Assembly: GCF_021233055.1 (NCBI RefSeq)
Contig: NZ_CP089543.1
Coordinates: 1 to 64,000, forward strand
Direction of reading: 5' to 3'
From: Spirosoma oryzicola
Lineage (GTDB): Bacteria > Bacteroidota > Bacteroidia > Cytophagales > Spirosomataceae
DNA length: 64,000 bases
Of this stretch, positions 1 through 9,374 are shown in pieces. Under the pieces are notes generated by a model. That model was given only the letters and a program-made list of their open reading frames with translations, ran no database searches and was not told the DNA's origin. The translations under genes were made by a program, and so were the position numbers. Positions within the stretch are counted from its first letter, which is position 1. Each line of letters opens with the position of its first letter.

Positions 1-384
1 TTATAAACTAAAATCTTATAATAATATGGCATTGTCACAATATCATACACCAAATTCTCTACTCAACAATCTGATCTTATCATAAACTCACAATATAATA
101 TTATAAATTTGCTACAATATCATATTATTAATCAATAATAATATAACAGTACTATAATGTTTGTTTAATATTTTACCATTCTATTGCAAATTTACATTAT
201 AATAATATAATTTTACATAAATAAAATATTACTTTAAATAGTATATAAATTACCCTTTTATTGATTTATTATTTTTTGTACTTATTAATTATTAATTGCA
301 CTTAATAAAGAACTTAACTAATAATTACATAAGCATTTATATATTTCTCTTAAAATTGCACTAAATCATAAAAGCGCTTCCAAG
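1..384. other. A+T-rich non-coding leader of the tra operon
   Basis: This stretch is extremely A+T-rich and holds no credible reading frame. It lies directly upstream of the first tra gene, so it probably carries the operon promoter and a long untranslated leader. I could not pick out one convincing promoter because TA-rich matches occur throughout. An origin of transfer or a partition site for the ParA-like protein could also lie here, but I see no clear inverted or direct repeat set. Confidence 0.5.
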
Positions 385-1095
385 ATGGCAAAACTGATTT
401 CCGTGTGTACCCAGAAGGGGGGTGTCGGTAAAACGACACTGACTATGCTGTTGGCCACCTACTACCATACCACCGTAGGGAAACCGGTAACGGTAATTGA
501 TGCTGACTTCCCTCAGCACTCTTTTGATGCAACGCGCCGATCTGAATTGGCAAGCATCCAGAACGACGAGGAGATTCAAAGTCTATATGTAACGCTGTAC
601 CCGGAGATGAACCGTGAGTTGTATAAGGTCTACAAGGGTTCACTCGAAGAGTTGGCTATGTTCCTGACCGACCTTAAGGGTAGGGGGGAAGATGAACTGG
701 TCTTCATCGATATGCCTGGTACCATGAACGTCAAAGGTTTCGACCGGGTAGCATCGCAGTTGGATTACGTGATACTACCAATGGAAGCAGATAAAATGAG
801 CTTCACAGCCGGACTGCAAACGTTGGACCTCTTCGACCGCTTCCGGGAAGCAAAGGGAGCCGACTACCAGTTGTTCATGCTCTGGAACAAATACAAGAAA
901 TCAGAAAATCCGAGCTTGATGCAGGGCATAGAAAACATTGTGCGGGAACGAGGGAATGTGCAGATACTTGAACAGCGGGTAAGTGACTCAGTTACCTGGA
1001 AACGGGAACGTTCCACGCTGTTTCCAAGCGAAAAGGTTAAAAACCTGGTGGGCGAATTAAATCTGTTACTCAACATCACTCAACCAGTAGGATAA
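385..1095 (+). CDS. traA: ParA/MinD-like ATPase, TraA-like
   Basis: A 236-residue P-loop ATPase of the ParA/MinD type. The deviant Walker A motif KGGVGKTT is at residues 11-18, the Walker A-prime region near residue 40 (VIDADFPQ) and a Walker B-like segment near residue 108 (LVFIDMPG). Bacteroidetes conjugative elements of the CTnDOT type begin their transfer operon with such a protein, TraA, and the next genes fit that order. It may position the transfer machinery or take part in partition; no ParB partner is beside it. It starts with ATG after the A+T-rich leader and is followed 3 bases later by the next gene. The fold is clear; the exact role is inferred from gene order. Confidence 0.85.
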   Translation: MAKLISVCTQKGGVGKTTLTMLLATYYHTTVGKPVTVIDADFPQHSFDATRRSELASIQNDEEIQSLYVTLYPEMNRELYKVYKGSLEELAMFLTDLKGRGEDELVFIDMPGTMNVKGFDRVASQLDYVILPMEADKMSFTAGLQTLDLFDRFREAKGADYQLFMLWNKYKKSENPSLMQGIENIVRERGNVQILEQRVSDSVTWKRERSTLFPSEKVKNLVGELNLLLNITQPVG

Positions 1096-1098
1096 GCC

Positions 1099-1650
1099 AT
1101 GGCTAAAAATAAGAAAACCTTAGACGACGCATCCCTTCGGGCGATGGCTAACCTGGCAACGGCTTCATCTGACCTCAGCAAGCTACAGGAGAATTATGGG
1201 TGGAATGCGGATGAATCAGCGCAAGTCGAACAGCAACCGGAAGTGACCGCAACGGAGGTGTCTGCAGCACCAGTACAACCGTTGGTGAATGAACCAGTTA
1301 TTAAATCACCGGTAGTCCCAACAGGGGAGGAGTCAATCCAATCACAAACTGAGGTTTTAAACAAAGTACCAAAGGAGCCAGCAACGTCAGGTAAAAAGGT
1401 TGATAAGTACACAAACACGTACCTGCAACCTATTAAAGGATTTGAGCGACCCACAAAGGTGGCATACATATCTAAACGCTCACATTCATATATCGCATTT
1501 CTACAGCGATATGCTGACCTGACTGGCAGCAAGGTATCCATGCAGGAAATCATGGAGAATATATTCCGACAGCACTTTAGCGACAATAAGGCTGAGATAG
1601 AGATGATGCGGACAACAGTACAACAAAAAGAAGCCGAACTACACGAATGA
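1099..1650 (+). CDS. TraB-like conjugation protein (DUF3408-type)
   Basis: A 183-residue soluble protein. The first 100 residues are low in complexity and rich in Ala, Glu, Pro and Thr. The C-terminal part (about 115-183, from YISKRSHSYIAFLQRY onward) is basic and ordered and resembles the small DUF3408-type proteins that follow TraA in Bacteroidetes tra operons. In such operons this product is called TraB or TraC; a DNA-binding role is plausible because of the compact basic C-terminus. It overlaps the next gene by four bases (ATGA), which suggests translational coupling. Family assignment rests mainly on position and general look. Confidence 0.6.
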   Translation: MAKNKKTLDDASLRAMANLATASSDLSKLQENYGWNADESAQVEQQPEVTATEVSAAPVQPLVNEPVIKSPVVPTGEESIQSQTEVLNKVPKEPATSGKKVDKYTNTYLQPIKGFERPTKVAYISKRSHSYIAFLQRYADLTGSKVSMQEIMENIFRQHFSDNKAEIEMMRTTVQQKEAELHE

Positions 1651-2324
1651 TAACACTATGGATTAGTGCATCCCTGCTAGCTCTGACGGGCTGGCAGGGT
1701 TACCGGTTAGGAAAAGAATATGGATGGTGGGGGAGAAGCGTAATCGCATCTAAAAAGGGGGAGGTGAACGAGATGCCTTCATTAGAAAACACCAAATCAA
1801 CTGAGAATGGCTTGGGCCTTTCAAGAACCAACTTTGGGAAGTTACTGGGTGGATTTACACCAGCAAGCCAACAAGCCTTTGAAACTGACGATAGCAGCAT
1901 TGATGAAGAGACGGAGCGACCAATTATTGAGCCAGCCACAACCTTGATGCTGAAAGAGGGACCTATAGACGAAATTGAATATCCAGCTGAAACGGATCAG
2001 ATACCCGAAACGTGCAACTGGATGGATGAGGAATCTATTTCATTAGTCGACTTTGAAAACGATGAGGAACTAGAAAATGACCAGTCATTTGTGACACTGA
2101 ACGAGTATATAAAGCGAGTAAGTACAGTTCAACGAAAGATGACGCAGCTGAAAAAACGACGCAACGCAGATACAAGCTTTGTGAAACAAGAACTAGGACT
2201 ATTAATCGATACGTATCAGCTTGAAAATGACCAGGCATTAGATTGGCTATTCCAACAGCATGAGCAAACGTCTAAAACTGATTACGGCTCGCTCTTCGAT
2301 CGAATCGAAAGCTTAACAAGCTAA
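1647..2324 (+). CDS. Unknown membrane-anchored tra-operon protein
   Basis: A 225-residue protein that I do not recognise. It begins with one hydrophobic segment (residues 1-18, MITLWISASLLALTGWQG), so it is probably held in the membrane with a long acidic, low-complexity cytoplasmic stretch rich in Glu and Asp (about 35-150) and a helical C-terminal region. It starts inside the stop codon of the gene before it (ATGA) and stands where CTnDOT-type operons carry TraC/TraD. A structural or regulatory part in transfer is inferred from place only. A 65-base A+T-rich gap separates it from the pilin-like gene. Confidence 0.5.
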   Translation: MITLWISASLLALTGWQGYRLGKEYGWWGRSVIASKKGEVNEMPSLENTKSTENGLGLSRTNFGKLLGGFTPASQQAFETDDSSIDEETERPIIEPATTLMLKEGPIDEIEYPAETDQIPETCNWMDEESISLVDFENDEELENDQSFVTLNEYIKRVSTVQRKMTQLKKRRNADTSFVKQELGLLIDTYQLENDQALDWLFQQHEQTSKTDYGSLFDRIESLTS

Positions 2325-2389
2325 AAAATTTTGTCTCAATTAAAATACTATATATATTAGCATAAAATTTTTAATATGTATATTATTTA

Positions 2390-2686
2390 ATGAAGGCAAT
2401 TTTGTGCAGTTTGGGTATTGTAGGGCTGCTTCTACTGAGTCAACAGATTCTCGCCCAAGATGAATTAAAACAGGCAGTTGAGGGCGCGACGACGCAAATA
2501 ACGAACGCTAAAGCGGGAGCTATCCGACTTGGACAAGCAGCTGCAGCGATAGTGGGAATTGTGGGAGCCATTGCGGTATACAGTAAATGGTCAAATGGAG
2601 AGAGTGACGTACGGAAGGCCAGTGCTTCCTGGTTGGGTGGCTTGCTGTTCATAGCCATTGCATTTATGATTTTAGAGTCCATTTAA
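2390..2686 (+). CDS. traE: TraE-like pilin protein (DUF4134), first copy
   Basis: A 98-residue protein with a signal sequence ending near LAQ (residues 20-22) and two hydrophobic segments (about 48-63 and 80-97) joined by a short polar loop, VYSKWSNGESDVRKA. This matches the DUF4134/TraE family of Bacteroidetes conjugative elements, small double-pass proteins regarded as VirB2 pilin counterparts. The next gene carries nearly the same loop (VYSKWSNGDPDTRKA), so the two are tandem paralogues. The upstream A+T-rich gap could hold an internal promoter. Confidence 0.85.
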   Translation: MKAILCSLGIVGLLLLSQQILAQDELKQAVEGATTQITNAKAGAIRLGQAAAAIVGIVGAIAVYSKWSNGESDVRKASASWLGGLLFIAIAFMILESI

Positions 2687-2705
2687 AAATAAAAACAACT
2701 CAACA

Positions 2706-3041
2706 ATGCAAAATCGCCTTAACCAATCGAAGGGTTCTAACGCGGCCCAACTCATCGCGTTAATCGTGGCAGGCATATTGGTAGCTCATATCGCACCGGG
2801 CCAAGGATTAAGTACACAAGGGTTAAGTACAGCAGCAACTCAAGTAAAAGGTGCCTTCACGGTAGTAACCAATTTGATGTACGCTGTATGTGCCATAATT
2901 GGGATTGTTGGTGCCATTTCTGTGTATAGCAAGTGGTCAAACGGAGATCCTGATACGCGGAAAGCAGCAGCATCCTGGTTTGGTGCGCTAATTTTTGCGG
3001 GTTTGGTCGTAGTGACGCTGTCGGCCGTTTTCGGAGCCTAG
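2706..3041 (+). CDS. TraE-like pilin protein (DUF4134), second copy
   Basis: A 111-residue paralogue of the preceding gene: a hydrophobic N-terminal signal, then two membrane helices around the conserved loop VYSKWSNGDPDTRKAA. The helix-loop-helix core is strongly alike in the two proteins, while the N-terminal halves differ. Two TraE-type subunits could form a mixed pilus or serve different steps; this is inference. The gene sits 19 bases after the first copy and one base before TraF, so the three are certainly co-transcribed. Confidence 0.85.
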   Translation: MQNRLNQSKGSNAAQLIALIVAGILVAHIAPGQGLSTQGLSTAATQVKGAFTVVTNLMYAVCAIIGIVGAISVYSKWSNGDPDTRKAAASWFGALIFAGLVVVTLSAVFGA

Positions 3042-3042
3042 T

Positions 3043-3369
3043 ATGTTTCGAGTCAACAAAGGAGTGGATAGGCCCCCTCAGGTGTTAGGTATCAGAGGAA
3101 TGAATTTCCTGCTGGTCTTAGGAGGAGCAGCTGTTGGACTGCTGGCTGTAAGTACGTTCATTATGATTGTCACAGGATGGTCAGGAATGATCTGTTATGG
3201 GACATACCTGGTTGGACTAATTGTTCTCTATGGACAACTGGTACGGATTTCCAGAGTGCATGGGGAACGGGGAATGGCCCGTACACAAGGACGGGGCAGA
3301 CAGCCTAAATTGATCATGGTTAGAAGTTCGGGGGTATATAAACAACTGAGGCATGAACCTAAAAAGTAA
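3043..3369 (+). CDS. traF: TraF-like inner-membrane protein (DUF4133)
   Basis: A 108-residue protein with a basic N-terminus, FRVNKGVDRPPQVLGIRGMN, followed by two adjacent membrane segments (about 22-44 and 47-66) and a basic C-terminal tail. This layout and its position between TraE and TraG match the DUF4133/TraF family, the probable VirB3 counterpart that works with the VirB4-type ATPase at the inner membrane. The reading frame overlaps the start of TraG by 17 bases. Confidence 0.85.
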   Translation: MFRVNKGVDRPPQVLGIRGMNFLLVLGGAAVGLLAVSTFIMIVTGWSGMICYGTYLVGLIVLYGQLVRISRVHGERGMARTQGRGRQPKLIMVRSSGVYKQLRHEPKK

Positions 3370-5890
3370 AGCTATTCATGATGTGTTTCCCATAAGAGCC
3401 ATTGAGCAGGATTGCCTCATATCGGTTCACGGCGATTTGACCGTTTGTTTCGCCGTTAGCTTACCAGAAATATTTACCCTGAATGCAAGTTTCGATGGGG
3501 TAGGGGAGGGGCGCATTGAGCAGGGAGATTACATCACTCTGTGCAACGTATGGACAAAAGCGTTAGGTGTACTACCAAGCTATACGATCCTGCACAAACA
3601 GGATTGGTTCGTAGAAGAAAACTATCAAACTTCAGGCGAAGGAGCAGGCTCAACGCAACGCACATTCCTTGATCGGGCCAGTGATCGCCATTTCAATGAG
3701 CGTCCTTACCTCCATCACGAGTGCTACCTGTATTTAACCAAAACCCATCAAGAAAGACGGGACGTGAGTGCGGTTAAAACATCGCTGGCGCGTGGTCGAC
3801 TGGTACCAAAGGAAGTAGGGGATAAGCACAAAGTTGAGGAGTTCTTTAACAGCGTTGAACAGTTCACTTCGATTCTGGAAAGTAGCCGGTTAATTGGCCT
3901 GCGTCGGCTCCGATCAGCCGAATTGGCCGGTACGAGCGAAAAAGCGGGCTTGTTAGAGCGATATATGAGTTTATCGCTCCGCGATGAGGTAGTAACGCTG
4001 GCGGATTTAGAGATGGATGAGGAGTTACGGGTTGGGGGGAAATATGCCAAATTCTACACAATCTCGGATATTGACGATCTGCCCGAGTGGGTGCACACCA
4101 ATAACCGGGTTGAGGCACTCTCCACAGAACGGTCGAATGTGTCGGTAAGTTATGCAGCTCCGATTTCGCTGATGCTTCCGTGTAATCACATCTATAACCA
4201 GTACATCTTCATCGAAGATAAGCAGGCGGCATTCCCTAAATTAGAGCAACGGGCCACACAAATGCGATCGCTGGCCAACTTTGGTAAGGATAATGAAGTA
4301 AACGCCATGCTGCTGAACCAGTATCTCAGCTATGCAGTCGAGACAGGTTTTACGCCGGTACGTTCGCATTTCAACATTCAGGTCTGGACCGAAGACAGGA
4401 GCCGCTTACCCGTTCTGCGCAATCTGGTTTCCTCAGCTATCGCCAAGCTAGGCGTCCGGCCTCGTGAAAACACGAAAGACGCATTAGGGTTGTTCTGGGC
4501 AGGCATACCCGGTAACGCGGCCGATCTGCCCAGTGAAGACAAATACTGGTCATTTGTACCGCAATCAGTATGCCTCCTCAATCAGGAAACAAACTACTAT
4601 GATTCTGTCTCGCACTACGGCGTGAAACTGGTTGAGCGGATGAGCGGAAAGCCGTTACTGGTCGACTTATCCGATCACCCGATGAACAAAGGGTGGGTGA
4701 CTAACCGGAACAAGTTCATACTGGGTCCATCGGGCAGCGGCAAATCGTTCTTTACCAACCATGCACTGCGGAGTTTTCACGTTCAGGGTAGCCATGCCGT
4801 CATTGTTGATGTTGGCCACTCTTATCGCGGCCTATGCGACATGCTGGGTGGTCTGTATCTTACTTATTCAGAAGAAGAACCGATCAACTTTAATCCGTTC
4901 TTTATCGAAAACCGCCTGCTCCCCGACGTCGAGAAGAAAGAAGCCATCAAGGTACTGCTACAGACGCTCTGGAAACGAAGTGACGAGCGCCAAACGATGT
5001 CAGAATACACCGCGCTTTCGGATGCAGTAACGCAATATTTTGAAAGTTGCCTGCCCAATAATCCGGACACTTTCCCCTGTTTTAACTCGTTTTACGAGTT
5101 TATGCAGTCAGATTTCCCTCGGTACCTGGAGGAACACAAAGTACAAATCGGCTATTTCGATTATGATAACTTCATCTATGTACTGCGGCCCTTTTACAAG
5201 GGTGGCGAATACGAGGAGCTACTCAATAGCCGGGCTAATCTGGATCTGTTGAACATACCATTTATCGTCTTCGAGTTGGATAACATCAAGGATCACCCGA
5301 TCCTGTTCCCAGTGGTGACCATAATCATCATGGACACCTTCATTTCGAAAATGAGAAAGCTGAATGGGGTTCGGAAGATCATTCTCATTGAAGAGGCTTG
5401 GAAAGCCATCATGAAAGATGGGATGGCCGAGTACATCAAATACCTCTACAAAACGGTACGTAAGTTTTTCGGGGAAGCCTGGATCGTAACGCAGGAAGTA
5501 GACGACATTATTGGTAATAAGATCGTTAAAGACTCGATCATCAACAATGCCGACACCAAAATACTGCTCGACCAGCGCAAGTACCGCAACAAGTTTTCCC
5601 ACGTAAAGGATTTGCTGGCCCTAACAGATAAGGAGAAAGATCTTTGTCTGTCATTGAACCGGGACCTCGACCCAAAGCGGAAATATAAAGAGGTCTTTAT
5701 CTCCTGGGGAGGACAAGAATCAAAAGTATATGGCGTCGAAGTATCGACCGAGGAGTACCTGGCCTATTCAACTGAGCAAACCGAAAAAATACGGCTCGAA
5801 GAAAAGGTGGCATCCTACGGCGGTAATTACGACTTAGCCCTGCGCGACTACGCCGACGAAGTGAAGACCGGCACCCTCGTTAGTCGCTAA
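3353..5890 (+). CDS. traG: TraG-family conjugation ATPase (VirB4-like)
   Basis: An 845-residue ATPase that powers assembly of the transfer channel. The N-terminal half (about 1-420) is the TraG/VirB4-type domain; the C-terminal half is the P-loop motor, with Walker A GPSGSGKS near residues 457-465 and a Walker B-like strand, IILIEEAWKA, near 675-684. Length and motif order are normal for TraG of Bacteroidetes conjugative elements. In these elements TraG is the VirB4 counterpart and not the coupling protein, which is not seen in this window. It starts inside the 3' end of traF, indicating coupled translation. Confidence 0.93.
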   Translation: MNLKSKAIHDVFPIRAIEQDCLISVHGDLTVCFAVSLPEIFTLNASFDGVGEGRIEQGDYITLCNVWTKALGVLPSYTILHKQDWFVEENYQTSGEGAGSTQRTFLDRASDRHFNERPYLHHECYLYLTKTHQERRDVSAVKTSLARGRLVPKEVGDKHKVEEFFNSVEQFTSILESSRLIGLRRLRSAELAGTSEKAGLLERYMSLSLRDEVVTLADLEMDEELRVGGKYAKFYTISDIDDLPEWVHTNNRVEALSTERSNVSVSYAAPISLMLPCNHIYNQYIFIEDKQAAFPKLEQRATQMRSLANFGKDNEVNAMLLNQYLSYAVETGFTPVRSHFNIQVWTEDRSRLPVLRNLVSSAIAKLGVRPRENTKDALGLFWAGIPGNAADLPSEDKYWSFVPQSVCLLNQETNYYDSVSHYGVKLVERMSGKPLLVDLSDHPMNKGWVTNRNKFILGPSGSGKSFFTNHALRSFHVQGSHAVIVDVGHSYRGLCDMLGGLYLTYSEEEPINFNPFFIENRLLPDVEKKEAIKVLLQTLWKRSDERQTMSEYTALSDAVTQYFESCLPNNPDTFPCFNSFYEFMQSDFPRYLEEHKVQIGYFDYDNFIYVLRPFYKGGEYEELLNSRANLDLLNIPFIVFELDNIKDHPILFPVVTIIIMDTFISKMRKLNGVRKIILIEEAWKAIMKDGMAEYIKYLYKTVRKFFGEAWIVTQEVDDIIGNKIVKDSIINNADTKILLDQRKYRNKFSHVKDLLALTDKEKDLCLSLNRDLDPKRKYKEVFISWGGQESKVYGVEVSTEEYLAYSTEQTEKIRLEEKVASYGGNYDLALRDYADEVKTGTLVSR

Positions 5891-5916
5891 ATCTGCGAAT
5901 CTATTTCTATACTGAA

Positions 5917-6792
5917 GTGAAGCAGTCTGTTAACAAACTGCTCTTGACCAGCCTTTGCCTTTTTGGGGGAATTTTCCCCATTCAGGCTGGTGCCAAGGGC
6001 GTACCAAATGACTTACACGTTAACCCGGCATTGGCTGAAGTGGACACCACAAATCCGGGGCAGCCTCCACAACAAGGACCACCGGGCCAGACGTTGCTTG
6101 GTGGTTTAGGCGATGATTTATCCGGAGAAATCGAGAGTATCATCGGCGAAACGGAGAATTCCATTATGAAGGGCATTCAGGATGAACTTACCGGATTGCT
6201 TGGTAATGCTCTGGGCCAACTATTTGACGTCTCGCCGATCTCGGCGGTTAAATCGCTCCAGTCGATGGTGAAGGACGGTTTATCCAAGCAGCAAAAGATC
6301 GAGTATCAAAACTACAAGGTAGACTACGCCTGGAAAAAAGCACACATGGAGCTCTCGCCTGCCTTTGCTACCTACTATCGAGAACTAAATCTGAACCAGC
6401 TTACCGGCGCCATTGGCGCCAGTAAGAAAGCGGCCGACAAATTTCTGAATACGTCAGCATTTACGGCTAAAGAAGCGGCAGCAATGCGACAGGTGTTACA
6501 GGGGGTTGCTGAGACGAGCGATTTGGAAGCTGAGGTTAAAACGATCATTAACCTCGGCGGTAAACCGGTGTGGATGTCAGAAGGGGAACGATTATCAGCC
6601 CTGAATGCGGTTCGAACTGACCTTTATGACCGCATCAAGCGAACCAATCAGACATTAGCCCTAATCAGAGCGACCTATCAATTCCGATCTCGAGAAATAG
6701 CTAAAAACGCTTACAGGCAGGGATTGTATAAACAAAATTCAACGCTCAACCGGATAGTAAGCACCCGCTCTACTACCTATCAAAGCAAATGA
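5917..6792 (+). CDS. TraI-like periplasmic conjugation protein, copy 1
   Basis: A 291-residue protein that starts with GTG and carries a signal peptide (KLLLTSLCLFGGIFPIQAGA). A Pro/Gly-rich linker follows, then a helical body with the segment YQNYKVDYAWKKA near residues 130-142. The next gene has a similar segment (YQDFKVKYAYQQA) and the same end (an R-x-x-Q-K/S pattern), so the two are diverged paralogues. In CTnDOT-type operons the gene between TraG and TraJ is TraI (DUF4141), a VirB5-like exported protein, and this is the likely assignment. The GTG start is chosen because no ATG lies before the signal peptide. Confidence 0.65.
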   Translation: MKQSVNKLLLTSLCLFGGIFPIQAGAKGVPNDLHVNPALAEVDTTNPGQPPQQGPPGQTLLGGLGDDLSGEIESIIGETENSIMKGIQDELTGLLGNALGQLFDVSPISAVKSLQSMVKDGLSKQQKIEYQNYKVDYAWKKAHMELSPAFATYYRELNLNQLTGAIGASKKAADKFLNTSAFTAKEAAAMRQVLQGVAETSDLEAEVKTIINLGGKPVWMSEGERLSALNAVRTDLYDRIKRTNQTLALIRATYQFRSREIAKNAYRQGLYKQNSTLNRIVSTRSTTYQSK

Positions 6793-7658
6793 AAAAGCGA
6801 ATACTCTACTGGGTTTGGCTCGGCTGCTTAGCTGGGACTGCCAACGCACAGATGCCCCCTGCCAATGCGATACCAACTGGAAACAGGGGTAGCAGCATCA
6901 TTCAATCCGAGATAGACCAACTATTACGCGTATCAGAAAGCGATATAATGGCGGGTTTAAAAGATGCTGGACTCGACTATGGTGAGCTTATAAAAGAAAA
7001 GGTTATGGACGAGGTAATCAAAGGGATTGCTGATGCTACCGTATTAGCTCCTTTTGCTACCGAGATCATGGAGCAATACCAGAAACAGAAGAATAAGGAC
7101 CTGGCCAAAGCCATCGAGAAGCTGAAGAGAACGTGGAAAGATGGCCAGGAACGGATCAACAAAGTTCGTTATCAGGACTTTAAAGTCAAATACGCCTATC
7201 AGCAGGCGATGAACAAAGCTCCGATGGACGTGATGCAAGGCACCCGTCGCCAGGCCATTGACGAGTCAGTAAAGGCATTGTGGACAGATGGGCTGCCCGT
7301 CGCCATAACAATCACAGATCCCACCAATGCTCGGCTCATGAAAGAGGACATTGATGCGCGCTATCCAAACGAGGACATTGGCTGGACAGTGTTAGCCTCA
7401 GCTCGCTCGTCGTTGCTAGCCGATGACAAAACATTGAAAGCAAAAATGGCTCTCGTTGAGAAGCAGGGTCAAACGGCGTACCTATCACCAGCGGACCGGC
7501 TTCGGCTACTGCGCGAAATTGATAAGGAAAGCAAAGCCCGTCGCACAACGCTACTAGCAATGGACAAAATCACGTCACAGGGGCTAGACTATTACAAGTA
7601 CCAACGTAATCGGAAAGCGTATCAGACCAAATACCTACGTACCCAATCATACCGCTAA
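6789..7658 (+). CDS. TraI-like periplasmic conjugation protein, copy 2
   Basis: A 289-residue exported protein with a short signal peptide (MKKRILYWVWLGCLAGTANA) and a mostly helical body. It shares the KV-(R/E)-YQ-(D/N)-(F/Y)-KV core and the basic, Tyr-rich C-terminus with the gene before it, which it overlaps by four bases (ATGA). A pair of TraI-type genes in tandem is not the textbook CTnDOT order, which has one. They may form a heteromeric periplasmic component. Identification as TraI-like rests on position, signal peptide and the paired resemblance. Confidence 0.6.
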   Translation: MKKRILYWVWLGCLAGTANAQMPPANAIPTGNRGSSIIQSEIDQLLRVSESDIMAGLKDAGLDYGELIKEKVMDEVIKGIADATVLAPFATEIMEQYQKQKNKDLAKAIEKLKRTWKDGQERINKVRYQDFKVKYAYQQAMNKAPMDVMQGTRRQAIDESVKALWTDGLPVAITITDPTNARLMKEDIDARYPNEDIGWTVLASARSSLLADDKTLKAKMALVEKQGQTAYLSPADRLRLLREIDKESKARRTTLLAMDKITSQGLDYYKYQRNRKAYQTKYLRTQSYR

Positions 7659-7669
7659 CCCTCAACCGT

Positions 7670-8722
7670 ATGCAGGCAATTCTGTTAGTTTCGCCCGTAC
7701 TGGAAACATCGATTGACGAGGTGTTCACCCAGTTCTCAGATGGATTTGGGGCATTGGTAGCCTTTGGGCAGGCTATTGGCTTCATCGGCGCACTATGCTA
7801 CGTCTTTTATCGGATCTGGGGGCACATGTCCCGTGCCGAACCCATCGACGTGTATCCGTTGCTCCGCCCCTTTGCGCTGGCCCTTTGCCTGCTCAGCTAC
7901 CCGCTATTGGTCAAAGGTATGGTGGGCATCGGGCGATTGCTTGATAAAGGAACCGGCTCCATGGTGGCCAGTCAAAAAGCGGAAGTAGAGCGCTTAAATC
8001 AGGTCAAAAAAGCAAAGGTCAAAGAGAATTGGGATAAGATTCTGATTCCGCCGGGCGAAGATGGGGAAATTGGTACCTGGGATGTTGTCAAGACCGTATT
8101 CGGCCCCACAGGTAGCGGTAACAGTTTGGTAGGAAATGCTGTGAGCGGGGTCATGCAGTATTACTTTGACCAGTTTCTGAGTTGGCTTGGGGAGATCTTC
8201 TACGATCTGGCGGCTATTTACATCAAACTGATCAGCACGTTCTTTCTAATCGTACTCGCACTCACCGGCCCGATCACCTTTGGCCTGGCCACCTTCGAAT
8301 GGTTTTACTCCGGTCTAGCGGCCTGGTTCTCGCGCCTGATCCATATACTGCTGTACATTCCGCTGGTCAATATTCTGGGTTCGATTCTGGAGACAATCCA
8401 TATCTCCATGCTGAATCAGGATCTGGCCGTTTTCGATGAGCAGCTGCTATCGGGAAATACCGGCATGGGTTCGTCCGATTGGGGCTTAATCATTTTCTAT
8501 TTCATTGGCGCTGGAGCGTACCTGTCAATACCCAAAGTAGCCTCTTACATCATTGAATCTACCGGGGTAGGCGATGCAATCAGTTCAGCCACCCAACCAA
8601 CGGCAATGGTAGCCGGGGCCAGCACAGGCCAGGCAGCCGGGGCTGGAGCAGCCTCACTAAGTCGAACCGTTGCCAGTGCTTTCTCATCGTCAAAATCGCA
8701 GCCGACCTCAAACAGCATCTAA
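7670..8722 (+). CDS. traJ: TraJ-like multi-pass membrane channel protein
   Basis: A 350-residue polytopic membrane protein: hydrophobic segments near residues 25-48, 65-90, 170-200, 205-230 and 265-290, with a cytoplasmic or periplasmic polar insert at about 95-165 and a low-complexity Ala/Ser/Thr tail. Position after TraI and before TraK, together with the topology, match TraJ of Bacteroidetes conjugative elements, the VirB6-like inner-membrane channel subunit. Only one base separates it from traK. Confidence is high for family, moderate for exact membrane borders. Confidence 0.85.
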   Translation: MQAILLVSPVLETSIDEVFTQFSDGFGALVAFGQAIGFIGALCYVFYRIWGHMSRAEPIDVYPLLRPFALALCLLSYPLLVKGMVGIGRLLDKGTGSMVASQKAEVERLNQVKKAKVKENWDKILIPPGEDGEIGTWDVVKTVFGPTGSGNSLVGNAVSGVMQYYFDQFLSWLGEIFYDLAAIYIKLISTFFLIVLALTGPITFGLATFEWFYSGLAAWFSRLIHILLYIPLVNILGSILETIHISMLNQDLAVFDEQLLSGNTGMGSSDWGLIIFYFIGAGAYLSIPKVASYIIESTGVGDAISSATQPTAMVAGASTGQAAGAGAASLSRTVASAFSSSKSQPTSNSI

Positions 8723-8723
8723 C

Positions 8724-9374
8724 ATGAACGGACAATTTCGTTACCTGACCAATTTAGAAACATCCTTCAAAATGGTGCGCTGGATGGCCATCATTGCAGT
8801 AGTTGGAAGCCTCTCGTTCGCGCTGGGTGTAGCCTACTGGGCTTTCGCCGAGGTGTCGGCCAGCCGCCAAAAAGTGTACGTACTCGACAATGGAAAGTCC
8901 GTTATGGTAGCCCTCGCTCAGGAGCAGAATATCAACCGGCCAGCTGAAGCAAAAGACCACATCAAGACATTTCATCGACTCTTTTTCACGCTTGAGCCCG
9001 ACGAGAAACAGGTAGAAGGTAATATCCGAGAGGCTACGTACCTGGGCGATCGCTCAGTCGTCAGGTTATATCAGGACCTGCAGGAAGCGGGATATTATGG
9101 ACAGTTGATTCAGGGTAACGTACACCAGAAGGTAGAGATTGATAAAGTCGAGGTCAATTTCAGTCAATCGCCCTATCGTGTAGTGACCAGCGGACGGCAG
9201 CTGCTGATCCGGGCGAACAATATCACCATCCGAAAATTAGTGACGGAGTGCTACCTCATTGATGTGGCCAGGACGGACAATAATCCGCATGGCTTCATGA
9301 TTGAGCGGTTCAAGGTGGTCCAGAATCAGGACATTGAAACGGTTCAGCGATCCAACCAGACTACAAATCTATGA
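8724..9374 (+). CDS. traK: TraK-like transfer protein (VirB8-like)
   Basis: A 216-residue protein with a short cytoplasmic N-terminus, one membrane helix (about 18-40, WMAIIAVVGSLSFALGVAYW) and a periplasmic domain. This is the layout of VirB8 proteins, and TraK holds that place in Bacteroidetes tra operons. I chose the ATG at 8724, one base after the traJ stop, rather than the longer frame that would run back into traJ: the sequence from MNGQFRYLTNLETSFKMVR is the usual TraK beginning. It overlaps the next gene by four bases. Confidence 0.88.
   Translation: MNGQFRYLTNLETSFKMVRWMAIIAVVGSLSFALGVAYWAFAEVSASRQKVYVLDNGKSVMVALAQEQNINRPAEAKDHIKTFHRLFFTLEPDEKQVEGNIREATYLGDRSVVRLYQDLQEAGYYGQLIQGNVHQKVEIDKVEVNFSQSPYRVVTSGRQLLIRANNITIRKLVTECYLIDVARTDNNPHGFMIERFKVVQNQDIETVQRSNQTTNL

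Noticed and set aside
4761-5030. An 89-codon frame inside traG
   Set aside because: It overlaps the P-loop ATPase frame and has no coherent composition.
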